The translations under genes were made by a program, and so were the position numbers. 64,000 nucleotides of DNA, taken from positions 65,212-129,211 of the forward strand of contig JAPSJV010000005.1 of the NCBI GenBank assembly GCA_031178005.1. The letters run 5' to 3'. Positions 8,106-16,023 of the stretch are shown one piece after another (the first letter of the stretch is position 1; each line of letters begins with the position of its first letter). This DNA comes from Pseudarthrobacter sp. Lineage in GTDB: Bacteria; Actinomycetota; Actinomycetes; Actinomycetales; Micrococcaceae. The notes below the pieces were generated by a model. The model was not told the DNA's origin. It saw only the letters and a program-made list of their open reading frames with translations, and ran no database searches.

Positions 8106-8252
8106 TCAGAAGGGGTCTGGAAGTCCGCTACCGATATCCACACGGCGCTGGCGGGCAGCCGTTCGGAGATCGTCGAGGACTGCGGCCACGGCATCCCCCT
8201 GCAGCGACCGGACTGGTTCAGCCAACGGTCGGCGCCTGGCTCCGACGGACAT
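8106..8252 (-). CDS. possible small protein, 48 residues
   Basis: An ATG at 8252 opens a 48-codon frame beginning MSVGARRRPLAEPVRSLQ and containing a helical stretch VAAVLDDLRTAARQR, ending at TGA 8106-8108. It begins 14 nt after the stop of the 98-residue frame upstream on the same strand, as in a small operon. Codon choice is GC-biased in the third position, but the frame is short and no ribosome-binding site stands out. Function unknown; could be non-coding. Confidence 0.35.
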   Translation of the reverse strand: MSVGARRRPLAEPVRSLQGDAVAAVLDDLRTAARQRRVDIGSGLPDPF

Positions 8253-8266
8253 AATGATGTGGCAGG

Positions 8267-8563
8267 TCAGAGCCGTTGGCTCGTGTCCCGCCGACGGGAC
8301 AGACGCTCAAGATCCCTGCGGACCTCCAGCAGGGAAGCTGCCCTGTTCTCCAGCCGGTGCGTCTTCTCCGGCCCGCGGGTCAGAGGCGGTTGCTGGCCGC
8401 TCCGGCGCTCCGGAGCAGGTGCCACGGAAGCCAAGACCGGCGGAGCATCCGGCGCAGGCTCGCTTTGGGCGGCAGGCGCAGCGACGGTGGCTGCCGCCGG
8501 AACAGCAGCGCCGGACATAGCCAGCGGGTCAAAGAAGAGGCTTGAAAGGGCGGCGGTGGACAT
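8267..8563 (-). CDS. hypothetical Ala/Pro-rich small protein, 98 residues
   Basis: The frame encodes an Ala/Pro-rich N-terminal two-thirds and a basic helical C-terminus (RLENRAASLLEVRRDLERL) that could form a short coiled coil. It has no signal peptide or known motif. It is divergent from prfC with a 279-bp gap that could hold both promoters. GGAA about 10 nt upstream of the ATG is a weak ribosome-binding site. Competing open frames overlap on the other strand; this one is favoured by the plausible C-terminal helix and by the neighbouring small frame in tandem. Existence uncertain. Confidence 0.45.
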   Translation of the reverse strand: MSTAALSSLFFDPLAMSGAAVPAAATVAAPAAQSEPAPDAPPVLASVAPAPERRSGQQPPLTRGPEKTHRLENRAASLLEVRRDLERLSRRRDTSQRL

Positions 8564-8842
8564 GGCGGATCAGTTCCGTTTCCAATGTGAAATAACGCCA
8601 ACAATTGTGTTCACGGGATTAACGTATCGGGACAATATTTCACCGTCTTGAATTCCGCGTTTCGCCGGGGTTAAGTGGCCCCTTCGGCTGCAGGCGCGCC
8701 CCTGCGATAAACTGGAACTTGGCTTGTCAGCCGGACCTCTCCTGTCACAGCCTCCCAAACACAATTCAGAAACAAGCCTGATGGAATCCAGCCAGGCGCC
8801 CCAACAGGCGGCCGGTCCGCCAGCCGCAGCGAAAGTAGCACC
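8564..8842. promoter_or_regulatory. divergent upstream region of prfC
   Basis: The region holds a possible prfC promoter, TTGAAT with 17-nt spacing to TTAAGT (about 8649-8677). It also holds a short open frame at 8781-8861 (ATG to TGA) that overlaps the prfC start in another frame. The prfC GTG itself has only a weak purine stretch (GCGAAAG) upstream. Confidence 0.35.
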
Positions 8843-10456
8843 GTGTCCCAAGATGTCCTGAGCCCCGCCCGAGTCCAAGAGATTCACAAAGAGGCGGCCC
8901 GGCGTCGGACCTTTGCTGTTATTTCGCACCCCGACGCCGGCAAGTCCACGCTCACCGAGGCGCTGGCGCTGCACGCCAAAGTCATCGGCACTGCCGGTGC
9001 GTCCAGCGGCAAAGCCAACCGCAAGGAAACCGTGTCCGACTGGATGCAGATGGAAAAGGACCGCGGTATTTCCATCAGCTCCGCGGCGCTCCAGTTCTCC
9101 TACCGGGACACCGTGATCAACCTGCTGGACACCCCCGGCCACGCGGACTTCTCCGAGGACACCTACCGGGTGCTGGCCGCCGTCGACTGTGCAGTAATGC
9201 TGGTGGATGCCGCCAAGGGCCTGGAAACCCAGACCATGAAACTCTTCGAGGTCTGCAAGCAGCGCAACCTGCCCATCATCACCGTCATCAACAAATGGGA
9301 CCGTCCGGGCTTAGATGCTCTGGCGCTCATGGATGAAATCACCGAGCGCACCGGCCTGCAGCCCATGCCGCTGACCTGGGCCGTGGGTATTTCCGGCGAC
9401 TTCCGCGGCGTCTGGGACCTGCAGAACGATCGCTTTGCCCGGTTCGAGCGCAACAACGCCGGGGCAAAGATTGCCCTGACCGAATACCTCACACCGGAGG
9501 AAGCCGCGGAAACCCAGGGCAACAACTGGACGGACGCGGTGGACGAGGCTGGCCTGGTGATCGAATCGAACCTGGAGTTCGACGTCGAGGCCTTCCACGC
9601 CGGCCAGGCCACGCCCATCCTCTTCAGCTCCGCCGCGCTGAACTACGGCGTCAAGGAACTGCTGGATGCCCTGGTGGACTTCGCGCCGCCCGCTGCTCCC
9701 CGCCCGGACATCGACGGCGAAGCTCGTCCGGTGGAGTCCCCGTTCTCCGGTTTTGTCTTCAAGGTCCAGGCCGGCATGAACAAGGCCCACCGCGACCACG
9801 TTGCCTTCATCCGCGTCTGCTCCGGCGTCTTCGAGCGCGGCATGGTTGTTACCCAGACCCGCACCGGTAAGTCCTTCGCCACCAAGTACGCCCAGCAGGT
9901 ATTCGGCCGCGAACGCGAAGTGATTGACGAGGCCTACCCCGGCGACGTCGTGGGGCTGGTCAACGCATCATCGCTGCGGGTGGGGGACAGCCTTTTCATC
10001 GAGGATTCCGTGGAATACCCGGCCATCCCGCTGTTCGCCCCGGAACACTTCCAGGTGGCGCGGTCCAAGGACCCCAGCCGCTTCAAGCAGTTCCGCCGCG
10101 GCATCGAACAGTTGGAACACGAGGGCGTCATCCAGGTGCTCCGCTCCGACGTCCGCGGTGATCAGGCGCCGGTGCTCGCCGCCGTCGGACCCATGCAGTT
10201 CGAGGTGGTGGAGGACCGCATGGCGCATGATTTCAGCGCGCCCATGCGGCTGGAGCGCCTGAACTACTCCATGGCGAGGATTACGACGGCGGATGCCATG
10301 CCTGTGTTGGCCAACGTACCGGGCGCCGAGGTGCTGCTGCGCTCCGACGGCGAATACCTGGCCTTGTTCAACGATGTCTGGGCGCTGCGCCGGATCGAGA
10401 AGAACCACTCAGACCTCAGCCTGGTGCCGATCGGCACGCACAACCCGGCGAAGTAG
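8843..10456 (+). CDS. prfC: peptide chain release factor 3 (GTPase)
   Basis: RF3 is a translational GTPase that removes RF1 and RF2 from the ribosome after peptide release. The 537-residue protein matches the family length. G1 motif HPDAGKST (29-36), G3 DTPGH (96-100) and G4 NKWD (150-153) are intact. They are followed by the beta-barrel domain II and the RF3-specific C-terminal domain (from about 385, with FKQFRRGIEQLEHEGVIQ and GPMQFEVV). The GTG at 8843 gives an N-terminus aligned with RF3; a short overlapping upstream frame could affect initiation. The gene ends 3 nt before the stop of the convergent NUDIX gene, leaving no room for a terminator between them. Confidence 0.96.
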   Translation: MSQDVLSPARVQEIHKEAARRRTFAVISHPDAGKSTLTEALALHAKVIGTAGASSGKANRKETVSDWMQMEKDRGISISSAALQFSYRDTVINLLDTPGHADFSEDTYRVLAAVDCAVMLVDAAKGLETQTMKLFEVCKQRNLPIITVINKWDRPGLDALALMDEITERTGLQPMPLTWAVGISGDFRGVWDLQNDRFARFERNNAGAKIALTEYLTPEEAAETQGNNWTDAVDEAGLVIESNLEFDVEAFHAGQATPILFSSAALNYGVKELLDALVDFAPPAAPRPDIDGEARPVESPFSGFVFKVQAGMNKAHRDHVAFIRVCSGVFERGMVVTQTRTGKSFATKYAQQVFGREREVIDEAYPGDVVGLVNASSLRVGDSLFIEDSVEYPAIPLFAPEHFQVARSKDPSRFKQFRRGIEQLEHEGVIQVLRSDVRGDQAPVLAAVGPMQFEVVEDRMAHDFSAPMRLERLNYSMARITTADAMPVLANVPGAEVLLRSDGEYLALFNDVWALRRIEKNHSDLSLVPIGTHNPAK

Positions 10457-10459
10457 CCC

Positions 10460-10972
10460 CTAGCCTGGCTGGTTTTCCTGGCCTGGTTGGAGCTCCTGAG
10501 AAAGCGCATCCAGGATGGTCAGTTGGCCCTTCACCAGCTTGATGCGGGCGTCTGCCTCGCTGAACCAGCGGGCGTCGTCGATCTCCGGGAAGTCCTGGAT
10601 ATTGCCTGAACCCTTGGGCCATTCGAGCGGGAAAGTGTTGCTGTTGATGCTTTCCGGCTGGAAATCCGCCTCTGCCGTGAAGACTGTGATGAGCTTGCCC
10701 GAGGGCTGCCGGAATTCGCCCAGCAGGACGTAATTCGCGGCAGGAGCAGGCGTGCCCATCTCCTCCTCGAACTCGCGGAGGGCGGCAACCAAGGGATCTT
10801 CACCTTCCAGGTACTCGCCCTTGGGGACAGACCACGCCCGGGCATCTTTCCGGGCCCAGAACGGCCCGCCCATGTGGGCGATCCAGACCTGGAGTTCGGC
10901 GTCCTGACCCGATCTGTCTTGTCCCGGGCTCACCCGCCGGTACAGCAAAATGCCCGCGCTGCGAACTGTCAT
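10460..10972 (-). CDS. NUDIX hydrolase
   Basis: Hydrolyses a nucleoside diphosphate linked to another group, X; the substrate cannot be told from sequence. The 170-residue protein has a complete Nudix box: Gly52, Glu58, then REFEEEMGT (66-74), which binds the catalytic metal. The N-terminal RSAGILLYRR strand is typical. The insert with WAHMGGPFWARKD-type aromatic residues recalls the NUDIX proteins acting on short-chain substrates in actinobacteria, but that is only an impression. It follows radA by 24 nt on the same strand and is probably co-transcribed with it. Confidence 0.9.
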   Translation of the reverse strand: MTVRSAGILLYRRVSPGQDRSGQDAELQVWIAHMGGPFWARKDARAWSVPKGEYLEGEDPLVAALREFEEEMGTPAPAANYVLLGEFRQPSGKLITVFTAEADFQPESINSNTFPLEWPKGSGNIQDFPEIDDARWFSEADARIKLVKGQLTILDALSQELQPGQENQPG

Positions 10973-10996
10973 GGATTCCTCCTGGCGTCTGTAAAC

Positions 10997-12373
10997 CTAG
11001 TTCCCGATCAGCAGGCTCAGCGCCTCCGTCAGGTGTTCCACTTCCCGCACGGAGAAGCCTGTCGGAACAGGGCCGGGGCCCGTGTGGCTGGCGGGAACAA
11101 CGGCGTGAGTGAAGCCCAGCCGGTGCGCTTCCTGGATGCGCTGGTTGATGCCAGGTACCGGACGGACCTCGCCGGCCAGGCCCACCTCGCCGAACGCGAT
11201 CAACCGGATGGGCAGTGGCTTGCGGGCCTTTGCGGAGGCCACGGCCAGCGCCACCGCCAGGTCCGTGGCGGGCTCGCTGAGCTTCACGCCGCCTACCGTG
11301 GCCACGTAGGAATCGTCCTTGTGCAGCTGGCAGCCGGCGCGCTGCTGCAGTACAGCCAGGAGCATGGAAACGCGTGAGCTGTCCAGGCCGCTGGTGGCCC
11401 GGCGGGGCTGCGAGTTGGCGCTTTCCGCCAGCAGCGACTGCACCTCCGCCAGCAGGGGACGCCGGCCTTCCATGGTGACCGTGATGCAGGTGCCGGAGAC
11501 GGGCTCCTTGGTGCGGCTGACAAACAGGCCACTGGGATCGGCGAGTCCCTCAATGCCGTTCTCGTTCAGGTCGAAGCAGCCCACGTCATCTGTGGGCCCG
11601 TAGCGGTTCTTCACTGCCCGCAGCAGCCGAAGCCGGGAATGCCGCTCACCCTCAAACTGGCACACCACGTCCACCAAGTGCTCCAGCAGCCTGGGCCCGG
11701 CGATGGAGCCGTCCTTAGTCACGTGGCCCACCAACAGGGTGGTCATGTTGCGGCGTTTGGCGGCGGCGATGATGGAGGCTGCCACCTCGCGGACCTGGGA
11801 AACCCCGCCCGCGCTGCCATCCACGTCAGCGCTGCTCAAGGTCTGTACCGAGTCCACAATGAGGAGCCGCGGTTCGATCTTCTCCACCTGGCCCAACGCC
11901 TGGCCCAGGTCCGTTTCCGCGCTCAAGTAGAGCGATTCCGCGACGGCGTCGATCCGCTCTGCACGCAGCTTCACCTGCGCGGCGGATTCCTCGCCCGTCA
12001 CATACAGGACGTCCTGGGCTGTGCGGGCAAACTTGGCGGCGACGTCCAGCAGCAGCGTGGACTTGCCCACGCCCGGCTCGCCGGCCAGCAGGATGACGGC
12101 GCCCGGAACCAGGCCGCCGCCGAGGACCCGGTCCAGCTCGTCAACGCCGGTGGGCAGGAAAGCGGCGGTAGTGGCATCCACCTCGGCAATCCGGCGGGCG
12201 GGCTCCAGAACTGTTGTTGCCGCCGTCGTGCGCGCTACAGCGACCCCGGATTCCTCAACAGTGCCCCAGGCCTGGCACTCGCCACAGCGGCCCACCCACT
12301 TGACGGCCGTCCAGCCGCATTCGGCGCATTTGTAGGCGGGCGCCTTGGCTGCCCGGGATGTCTTTGTTGCCAT
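10997..12373 (-). CDS. radA: DNA repair protein RadA (Sms)
   Basis: A RecA-like ATPase that promotes branch migration and processing of recombination intermediates. The 458-residue protein has the N-terminal zinc finger (Cys16, Cys19, Cys30, Cys33), Walker A GEPGVGKS (98-105), the RadA-specific KNRYG motif (255-259) and a Lon-protease-like C-terminal domain without protease activity. The ATG at 12373 (MATKTSR) is preceded by AGGGTGG and is preferred; the frame is open to 12523 but the extension is not RadA-like and overlaps an inverted repeat. The NUDIX gene follows in the same operon. disA, its usual partner, lies 9 kb further on the same strand. Confidence 0.96.
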   Translation of the reverse strand: MATKTSRAAKAPAYKCAECGWTAVKWVGRCGECQAWGTVEESGVAVARTTAATTVLEPARRIAEVDATTAAFLPTGVDELDRVLGGGLVPGAVILLAGEPGVGKSTLLLDVAAKFARTAQDVLYVTGEESAAQVKLRAERIDAVAESLYLSAETDLGQALGQVEKIEPRLLIVDSVQTLSSADVDGSAGGVSQVREVAASIIAAAKRRNMTTLLVGHVTKDGSIAGPRLLEHLVDVVCQFEGERHSRLRLLRAVKNRYGPTDDVGCFDLNENGIEGLADPSGLFVSRTKEPVSGTCITVTMEGRRPLLAEVQSLLAESANSQPRRATSGLDSSRVSMLLAVLQQRAGCQLHKDDSYVATVGGVKLSEPATDLAVALAVASAKARKPLPIRLIAFGEVGLAGEVRPVPGINQRIQEAHRLGFTHAVVPASHTGPGPVPTGFSVREVEHLTEALSLLIGN

Positions 12374-12442
12374 GCGTTCCACCCTAGCGGCGGGGACCGA
12401 CAACCATTGCCGACGGCGGCGCGGCGCCAGCTCAGCGGGACG

Positions 12443-12542
12443 TGACCGGACTGCGTAACTTTCAGGGGCTGCCATGACGTGCACCCCTGGATTTGCGCGG
12501 GTCGGGAAGCACCAGAGGCCCAAAAGTCACGCAATCCGGTCA
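12443..12542. repeat. imperfect inverted repeat upstream of radA
   Basis: The arms 12443-12467 and 12518-12542 are inverted copies of a TGACCGGAYTGCGTRACTTT sequence with a few mismatches, separated by 50 bp. It sits between the divergent radA and beta-glucoside operons, so it is not a terminator for either. It may be a repeated palindromic element or a regulator site for radA. Confidence 0.55.
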
Positions 12543-12579
12543 ACCTCGGAGCGGACATCCACAATGCGCTCCAAAAAAC

Positions 12580-12599
12580 TCAAGAGAGCGCTCTCTTGA
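12580..12599. promoter_or_regulatory. upstream LacI-type operator of the beta-glucoside operon
   Basis: A perfect 20-bp palindrome, TCAAGAGAGCGCTCTCTTGA, that overlaps the -35 box. The GAGCGCTC core is like the CebR operator of Streptomyces (TGGGAGCGCTCCCA). The likely binder is the LacI protein encoded in the same operon. Confidence 0.85.
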
Positions 12600-12624
12600 C
12601 AGTGATTGGTATCACCTTTAGGGT
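12596..12624 (+). promoter_or_regulatory. promoter of the beta-glucoside operon
   Basis: TTGACA (12596-12601), a 17-nt spacer and TAGGGT (12619-12624) form a good vegetative promoter. One operator overlaps the -35 box and the other lies just after the start point, so repressor binding would block it. Confidence 0.75.
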
Positions 12625-12636
12625 TAGTGGACTTGG

Positions 12637-12654
12637 TGAGAGAGCGCTCTCTCA
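12637..12654. promoter_or_regulatory. downstream LacI-type operator of the beta-glucoside operon
   Basis: A perfect 18-bp palindrome, TGAGAGAGCGCTCTCTCA, sharing the core of the upstream site. Its centre is 56 bp from that of the other operator, enough for cooperative binding or a small loop. Confidence 0.85.
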
Positions 12655-12688
12655 GCCTTCCAGCAATATTCCCCACAAAGGAGTGACC

Positions 12689-14005
12689 GTGAAATTTGCA
12701 CGCCGAAAAACAGCAGCCGCGATAGCGGGAGCAGCAGCCCTGGCCCTTCTGGCTTCAGGTTGCTCCAGCGATTCCGGACAGACAGCAAGCGCAGACAACC
12801 CATTGGAACTGACCGTCACCACCTTCGGAACGTTCGGTTATAACGACCTCTACGGGGAGTATGAGAAGGCCAACCCCGGCATCAAGATCAAGGCCACCAA
12901 CATCGACCGCGGCTCCAACGCCCGCACCGACGCCTTCACCAAGCTGGCCGCAGGCTCCGGGCTCAGCGATGTCACCGCCCTCGAAGAAGGCTGGCTGGGC
13001 TCCATCATGGAGGTCTCGGACCAGTTCGTTGACCTGAACGATCACGGGGCAGCGGACATCAAGGACAACTGGGTGGACTGGAAGTTCGAACAGGGCACCG
13101 ACCCGGACGGCCGCGTCATCGGCTACGGCACGGACATCGGCCCGCAGGGCCTCTGCTACAACGGCAAGCTCTTCGAAGCCGCCGGCCTCCCGAGCGACCG
13201 CGCAGCAGTGGCCGAACTCTTCGGCGGAGAAAACGCCAGCTGGGAGAAGTACTTCGAGCTGGGCAAGCAGTACAAGGCAGCCACCGGCAAGGCCTGGTAT
13301 GACCAGTCCGGCTTCGTCTGGAACTCCATGGTGAACCAGATGGAAGAGGGCTATTACACCAAGGACGGCGAGCTCAACGTCGACGGCAACGCGGAAATGA
13401 AGGCCAAGTTCGAGATGCTGGCCGACGGCACCGGCGCCGGCCTCTCCGCCAACCAGACCCAGTTCGATTGGGGCAACGGCAAGGCGTTCACCGACGGTTC
13501 CTTCGCCACGTTTGTCTGCCCGGGATGGATGCTTGGCACCATCAAGGGCCAGCTTGAATCTGCAGGCGGCGGCGCGGACAGCGGCTGGGACTTCGCGGAC
13601 GTGTTCCCCGGCGGTGCCTCCAACTGGGGCGGAGCTTTCCTCTCGGTCCCCAAGACGTCCAAGCACCCGGAGGAGGCCGCGAAGCTTGCTGCATGGCTGA
13701 CCGCCCCGGAGCAGCAGGTCAAGCAGTCCGCTGCCGCCAACAACTTCCCCAGCACGCTTAAGGCGCAGGAAAAGCTGGTCCAGGATGCCACTCCCAATGA
13801 GCTCTTCAACAACGCACCCACCGGCGTCATTCTCGCCAACCGTGCCAAGGGCGTCGTAGCCCAGTTCAAGGGCCCGGACGACTCGGTCATCCAGGAGAAC
13901 GTGTTCCTCCCCGCACTGAAAATGCTCGACGCCGGGACCTCCAACGCGGATGCTGCCTGGAAGGAAGCACTCACGCTCCTCAACGACCTGGTGGTCAACA
14001 ACTAG
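12689..14005 (+). CDS. cellobiose/beta-glucoside ABC transporter binding lipoprotein (CebE-like)
   Basis: Binds an oligosaccharide outside the cell, probably cellobiose or another beta-glucoside given the operon's GH1 enzyme. The 438-residue protein has a lipoprotein signal with lipobox LASGC (Cys25). Family-1 solute-binding features include VTTFGTFGYNDLYGEYEKAN and an aromatic-rich ligand region. I chose the GTG at 12689 because AAGGAG lies 7 nt before it; the frame is open back to 12479 but would cross the promoter and both operators. It is the first gene of the operon. A 14-bp hairpin follows its stop. Confidence 0.9.
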   Translation: MKFARRKTAAAIAGAAALALLASGCSSDSGQTASADNPLELTVTTFGTFGYNDLYGEYEKANPGIKIKATNIDRGSNARTDAFTKLAAGSGLSDVTALEEGWLGSIMEVSDQFVDLNDHGAADIKDNWVDWKFEQGTDPDGRVIGYGTDIGPQGLCYNGKLFEAAGLPSDRAAVAELFGGENASWEKYFELGKQYKAATGKAWYDQSGFVWNSMVNQMEEGYYTKDGELNVDGNAEMKAKFEMLADGTGAGLSANQTQFDWGNGKAFTDGSFATFVCPGWMLGTIKGQLESAGGGADSGWDFADVFPGGASNWGGAFLSVPKTSKHPEEAAKLAAWLTAPEQQVKQSAAANNFPSTLKAQEKLVQDATPNELFNNAPTGVILANRAKGVVAQFKGPDDSVIQENVFLPALKMLDAGTSNADAAWKEALTLLNDLVVNN

Positions 14006-14018
14006 CGAAGGCCCTTCC

Positions 14019-14053
14019 GCGGGTCCTCCGGCCTGGAGCGCCGGGGGACCCGC
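14019..14053 (+). terminator. hairpin between binding-protein and permease genes
   Basis: A 14-bp stem (14019-14032 with 14040-14053) with one G-U pair and a 7-nt loop, 13 nt after the binding-protein stop. It has no T-tract. It probably limits read-through or stabilises the upstream message. Confidence 0.7.
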
Positions 14054-14074
14054 AATGGACTGCGAAAGAGTGAC

Positions 14075-15106
14075 ATGACAACCACAGTGAACCGCCCGGC
14101 CGGGCCTCCTTCAGGGAGGACGGTTGCCAAAACAAAGCCCACCTTCAAACAGCGCCTGAACGTCTTTGACGTCAAGGCATCCCCCTACTTCTACGTCGCC
14201 CCGTTTTTTATCCTTTTCGCCCTGGTCGGCCTGTTTCCACTGGTTTACACCTTTGTGGTCAGCCTCTATGACTGGCACCTCCTTAAGGGCCAGGGGGATT
14301 TTGTGGGCCTGGGCAACTTTGTGGAAGTGCTGCAGGACCGTTTTTTCTGGAATTCGCTCTTCAACACCATGAGCATCTTCCTGCTCTCGGCGATCCCGCA
14401 GCTGGCGGTCGCTTTGTTCCTGGCCGCCATGCTGGACCAAAACCTGAGGGCAAAGACCTTCTGGCGCATGAGCGTCCTGCTGCCGTATATTGTCACGCCG
14501 GTGGCTGTGGCCATGATCTTCACCAACATGTTCGGCGAGCAGTACGGCCTGATCAACAACATCCTGGGCAGCCTCGGCCTCGATCCGGTGATGTGGAAGA
14601 ACGACACTTTCGCCAGCCACGTGGCCATCGCCACCATGGTGAACTGGCGCTGGACCGGCTACAACGCGCTGATCCTGCTGGCAGCCATGCAGGCCGTCCC
14701 CCGCGATCTTTACGAATCAGCAGCGTTGGATGGAGCCGGTGCAGTGCGTCGGTTCTTCAGCATCACGCTGCCCAGCATCCGGCCCACCATGGTGTTTGTG
14801 GTCATCACGGCCACAATCGGCGGACTGCAGATCTTCACGGAACCGCGGCTGTTTGATCCGGTGGCAGCGGGCGGTACGCAGCGCCAGTTCCAGACGACTG
14901 TCCTCTACCTCTGGGAGATGGCTTTCCAGCGCCAGAACTTCGGCAAGGCCTCCACCATCGCTTGGCTCCTGTTCCTGATCATCGTGCTGTTCGGCGTAAT
15001 CAACTACCTGATTTCACGGAAAATCGCGACGGCGGATGGTCCACGAGGTGCCAAAGTCCGCCTTAGCCGCGCCGACCGGAAGCGCATTGAAAGGACCAAC
15101 CGATGA
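14075..15106 (+). CDS. sugar ABC transporter permease (CebF-like)
   Basis: Channel subunit of the beta-glucoside importer, 343 residues. The N-terminus is longer than usual and basic, followed by about six transmembrane segments (first at about 35-57, FYVAPFFILFALVGLFPLVY). The EAA loop ESAALDGAGAVRRFFSITLP marks docking to an ATPase. No ATPase is encoded in the operon, so, as for the Streptomyces cellobiose system, it probably shares a multi-sugar ATPase (MsiK-like) encoded elsewhere. It overlaps the next gene by 4 nt (ATGA). Confidence 0.9.
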   Translation: MTTTVNRPAGPPSGRTVAKTKPTFKQRLNVFDVKASPYFYVAPFFILFALVGLFPLVYTFVVSLYDWHLLKGQGDFVGLGNFVEVLQDRFFWNSLFNTMSIFLLSAIPQLAVALFLAAMLDQNLRAKTFWRMSVLLPYIVTPVAVAMIFTNMFGEQYGLINNILGSLGLDPVMWKNDTFASHVAIATMVNWRWTGYNALILLAAMQAVPRDLYESAALDGAGAVRRFFSITLPSIRPTMVFVVITATIGGLQIFTEPRLFDPVAAGGTQRQFQTTVLYLWEMAFQRQNFGKASTIAWLLFLIIVLFGVINYLISRKIATADGPRGAKVRLSRADRKRIERTNR

Positions 15107-16023
15107 GTGTCACCGACCGCACCCGGCCCCGCGCCGCGGCCGCTGAGGCAGCCGTGCCCGCCAGGCCTGCCGCGCGTACTCCGCTGCGCCAGCGGTTCCT
15201 GGGATCCGGAACCCGCCCTGGATTCCTCAGTTACGGCCTGCTGATTGCGTTCCTGGTGTCCTCGGCCTATCCGCTGTGGTGGTCCGCCGTCATCGGCAGC
15301 CGCTCCAATGAGACCCTGGGCGAGACGTGGCCTCCGCTGCTTCCTGGCGGGAACTTCTGGAAGAACGTGGGCGAAGTATTCGACACGATCCCGTTCTGGC
15401 TGGCCCTGGGCAACAGCCTGCTTATCTCAAGCATCATCACGCTGTCAGTGGTGAGCTTCTCCACCCTGGCCGGTTATGCCTTTGCCAAGCTGCGGTTCCG
15501 CGGCCGCAACGGGCTAATGCTGATGGTTATTGCCACCATGGCCATTCCCACGCAGCTGGGCATCATTCCGCTCTTTATGGTGATGCGGACCCTGGGCTGG
15601 ACCGGTGAGATCGGCGCCGTCGTGGTTCCCACCCTGGTTACAGCCTTCGGTGTGTTCTTTATGCGGCAGTACCTGGTGGACGTGATCCCGGACGAGCTGA
15701 TCGAATCCGCGCGCATGGACGGCGCCAGCATGATCTCCACGTTCTGGCACGTGGCAATCCCTGCCGCTCGCCCCGGCATGGCGATCCTTGGCCTGTTCAC
15801 CTTTATGACGGCCTGGACGGATTTCCTCTGGCCGCTGCTGGTGCTCGACGCCGGCAATCCCACCCTCCAGACAGCGCTCAGCCAGCTTCAGTCAGCCAGG
15901 TATGTGGACTACTCTGTGGTCCTGGCCGGTGCTGTTCTGGCCACGCTCCCGCTGCTGGTGCTCTTTGCACTCGCAGGCAAACAACTCATTTCAGGAATCA
16001 TGCAAGGAGCAGTGAAGGGCTAA
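15103..16023 (+). CDS. sugar ABC transporter permease (CebG-like)
   Basis: Second channel subunit, 306 residues, with an Ala/Arg-rich N-terminus and about six transmembrane segments. The EAA loop is visible as ESARMDGASMISTFWHVAIP. Its start overlaps the stop of the first permease (ATGA) and its TAA overlaps the ATG of the glucosidase gene by one base, so the three are translationally coupled. It belongs to the MalG-like permeases for oligosaccharides. Confidence 0.9.
   Translation: MSVTDRTRPRAAAAEAAVPARPAARTPLRQRFLGSGTRPGFLSYGLLIAFLVSSAYPLWWSAVIGSRSNETLGETWPPLLPGGNFWKNVGEVFDTIPFWLALGNSLLISSIITLSVVSFSTLAGYAFAKLRFRGRNGLMLMVIATMAIPTQLGIIPLFMVMRTLGWTGEIGAVVVPTLVTAFGVFFMRQYLVDVIPDELIESARMDGASMISTFWHVAIPAARPGMAILGLFTFMTAWTDFLWPLLVLDAGNPTLQTALSQLQSARYVDYSVVLAGAVLATLPLLVLFALAGKQLISGIMQGAVKG

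Noticed and set aside
12479-12688. Upstream extension of the CebE-like lipoprotein
   Set aside because: The extension crosses the promoter and both operators and would bury the lipoprotein signal peptide; the GTG at 12689 has a good ribosome-binding site.
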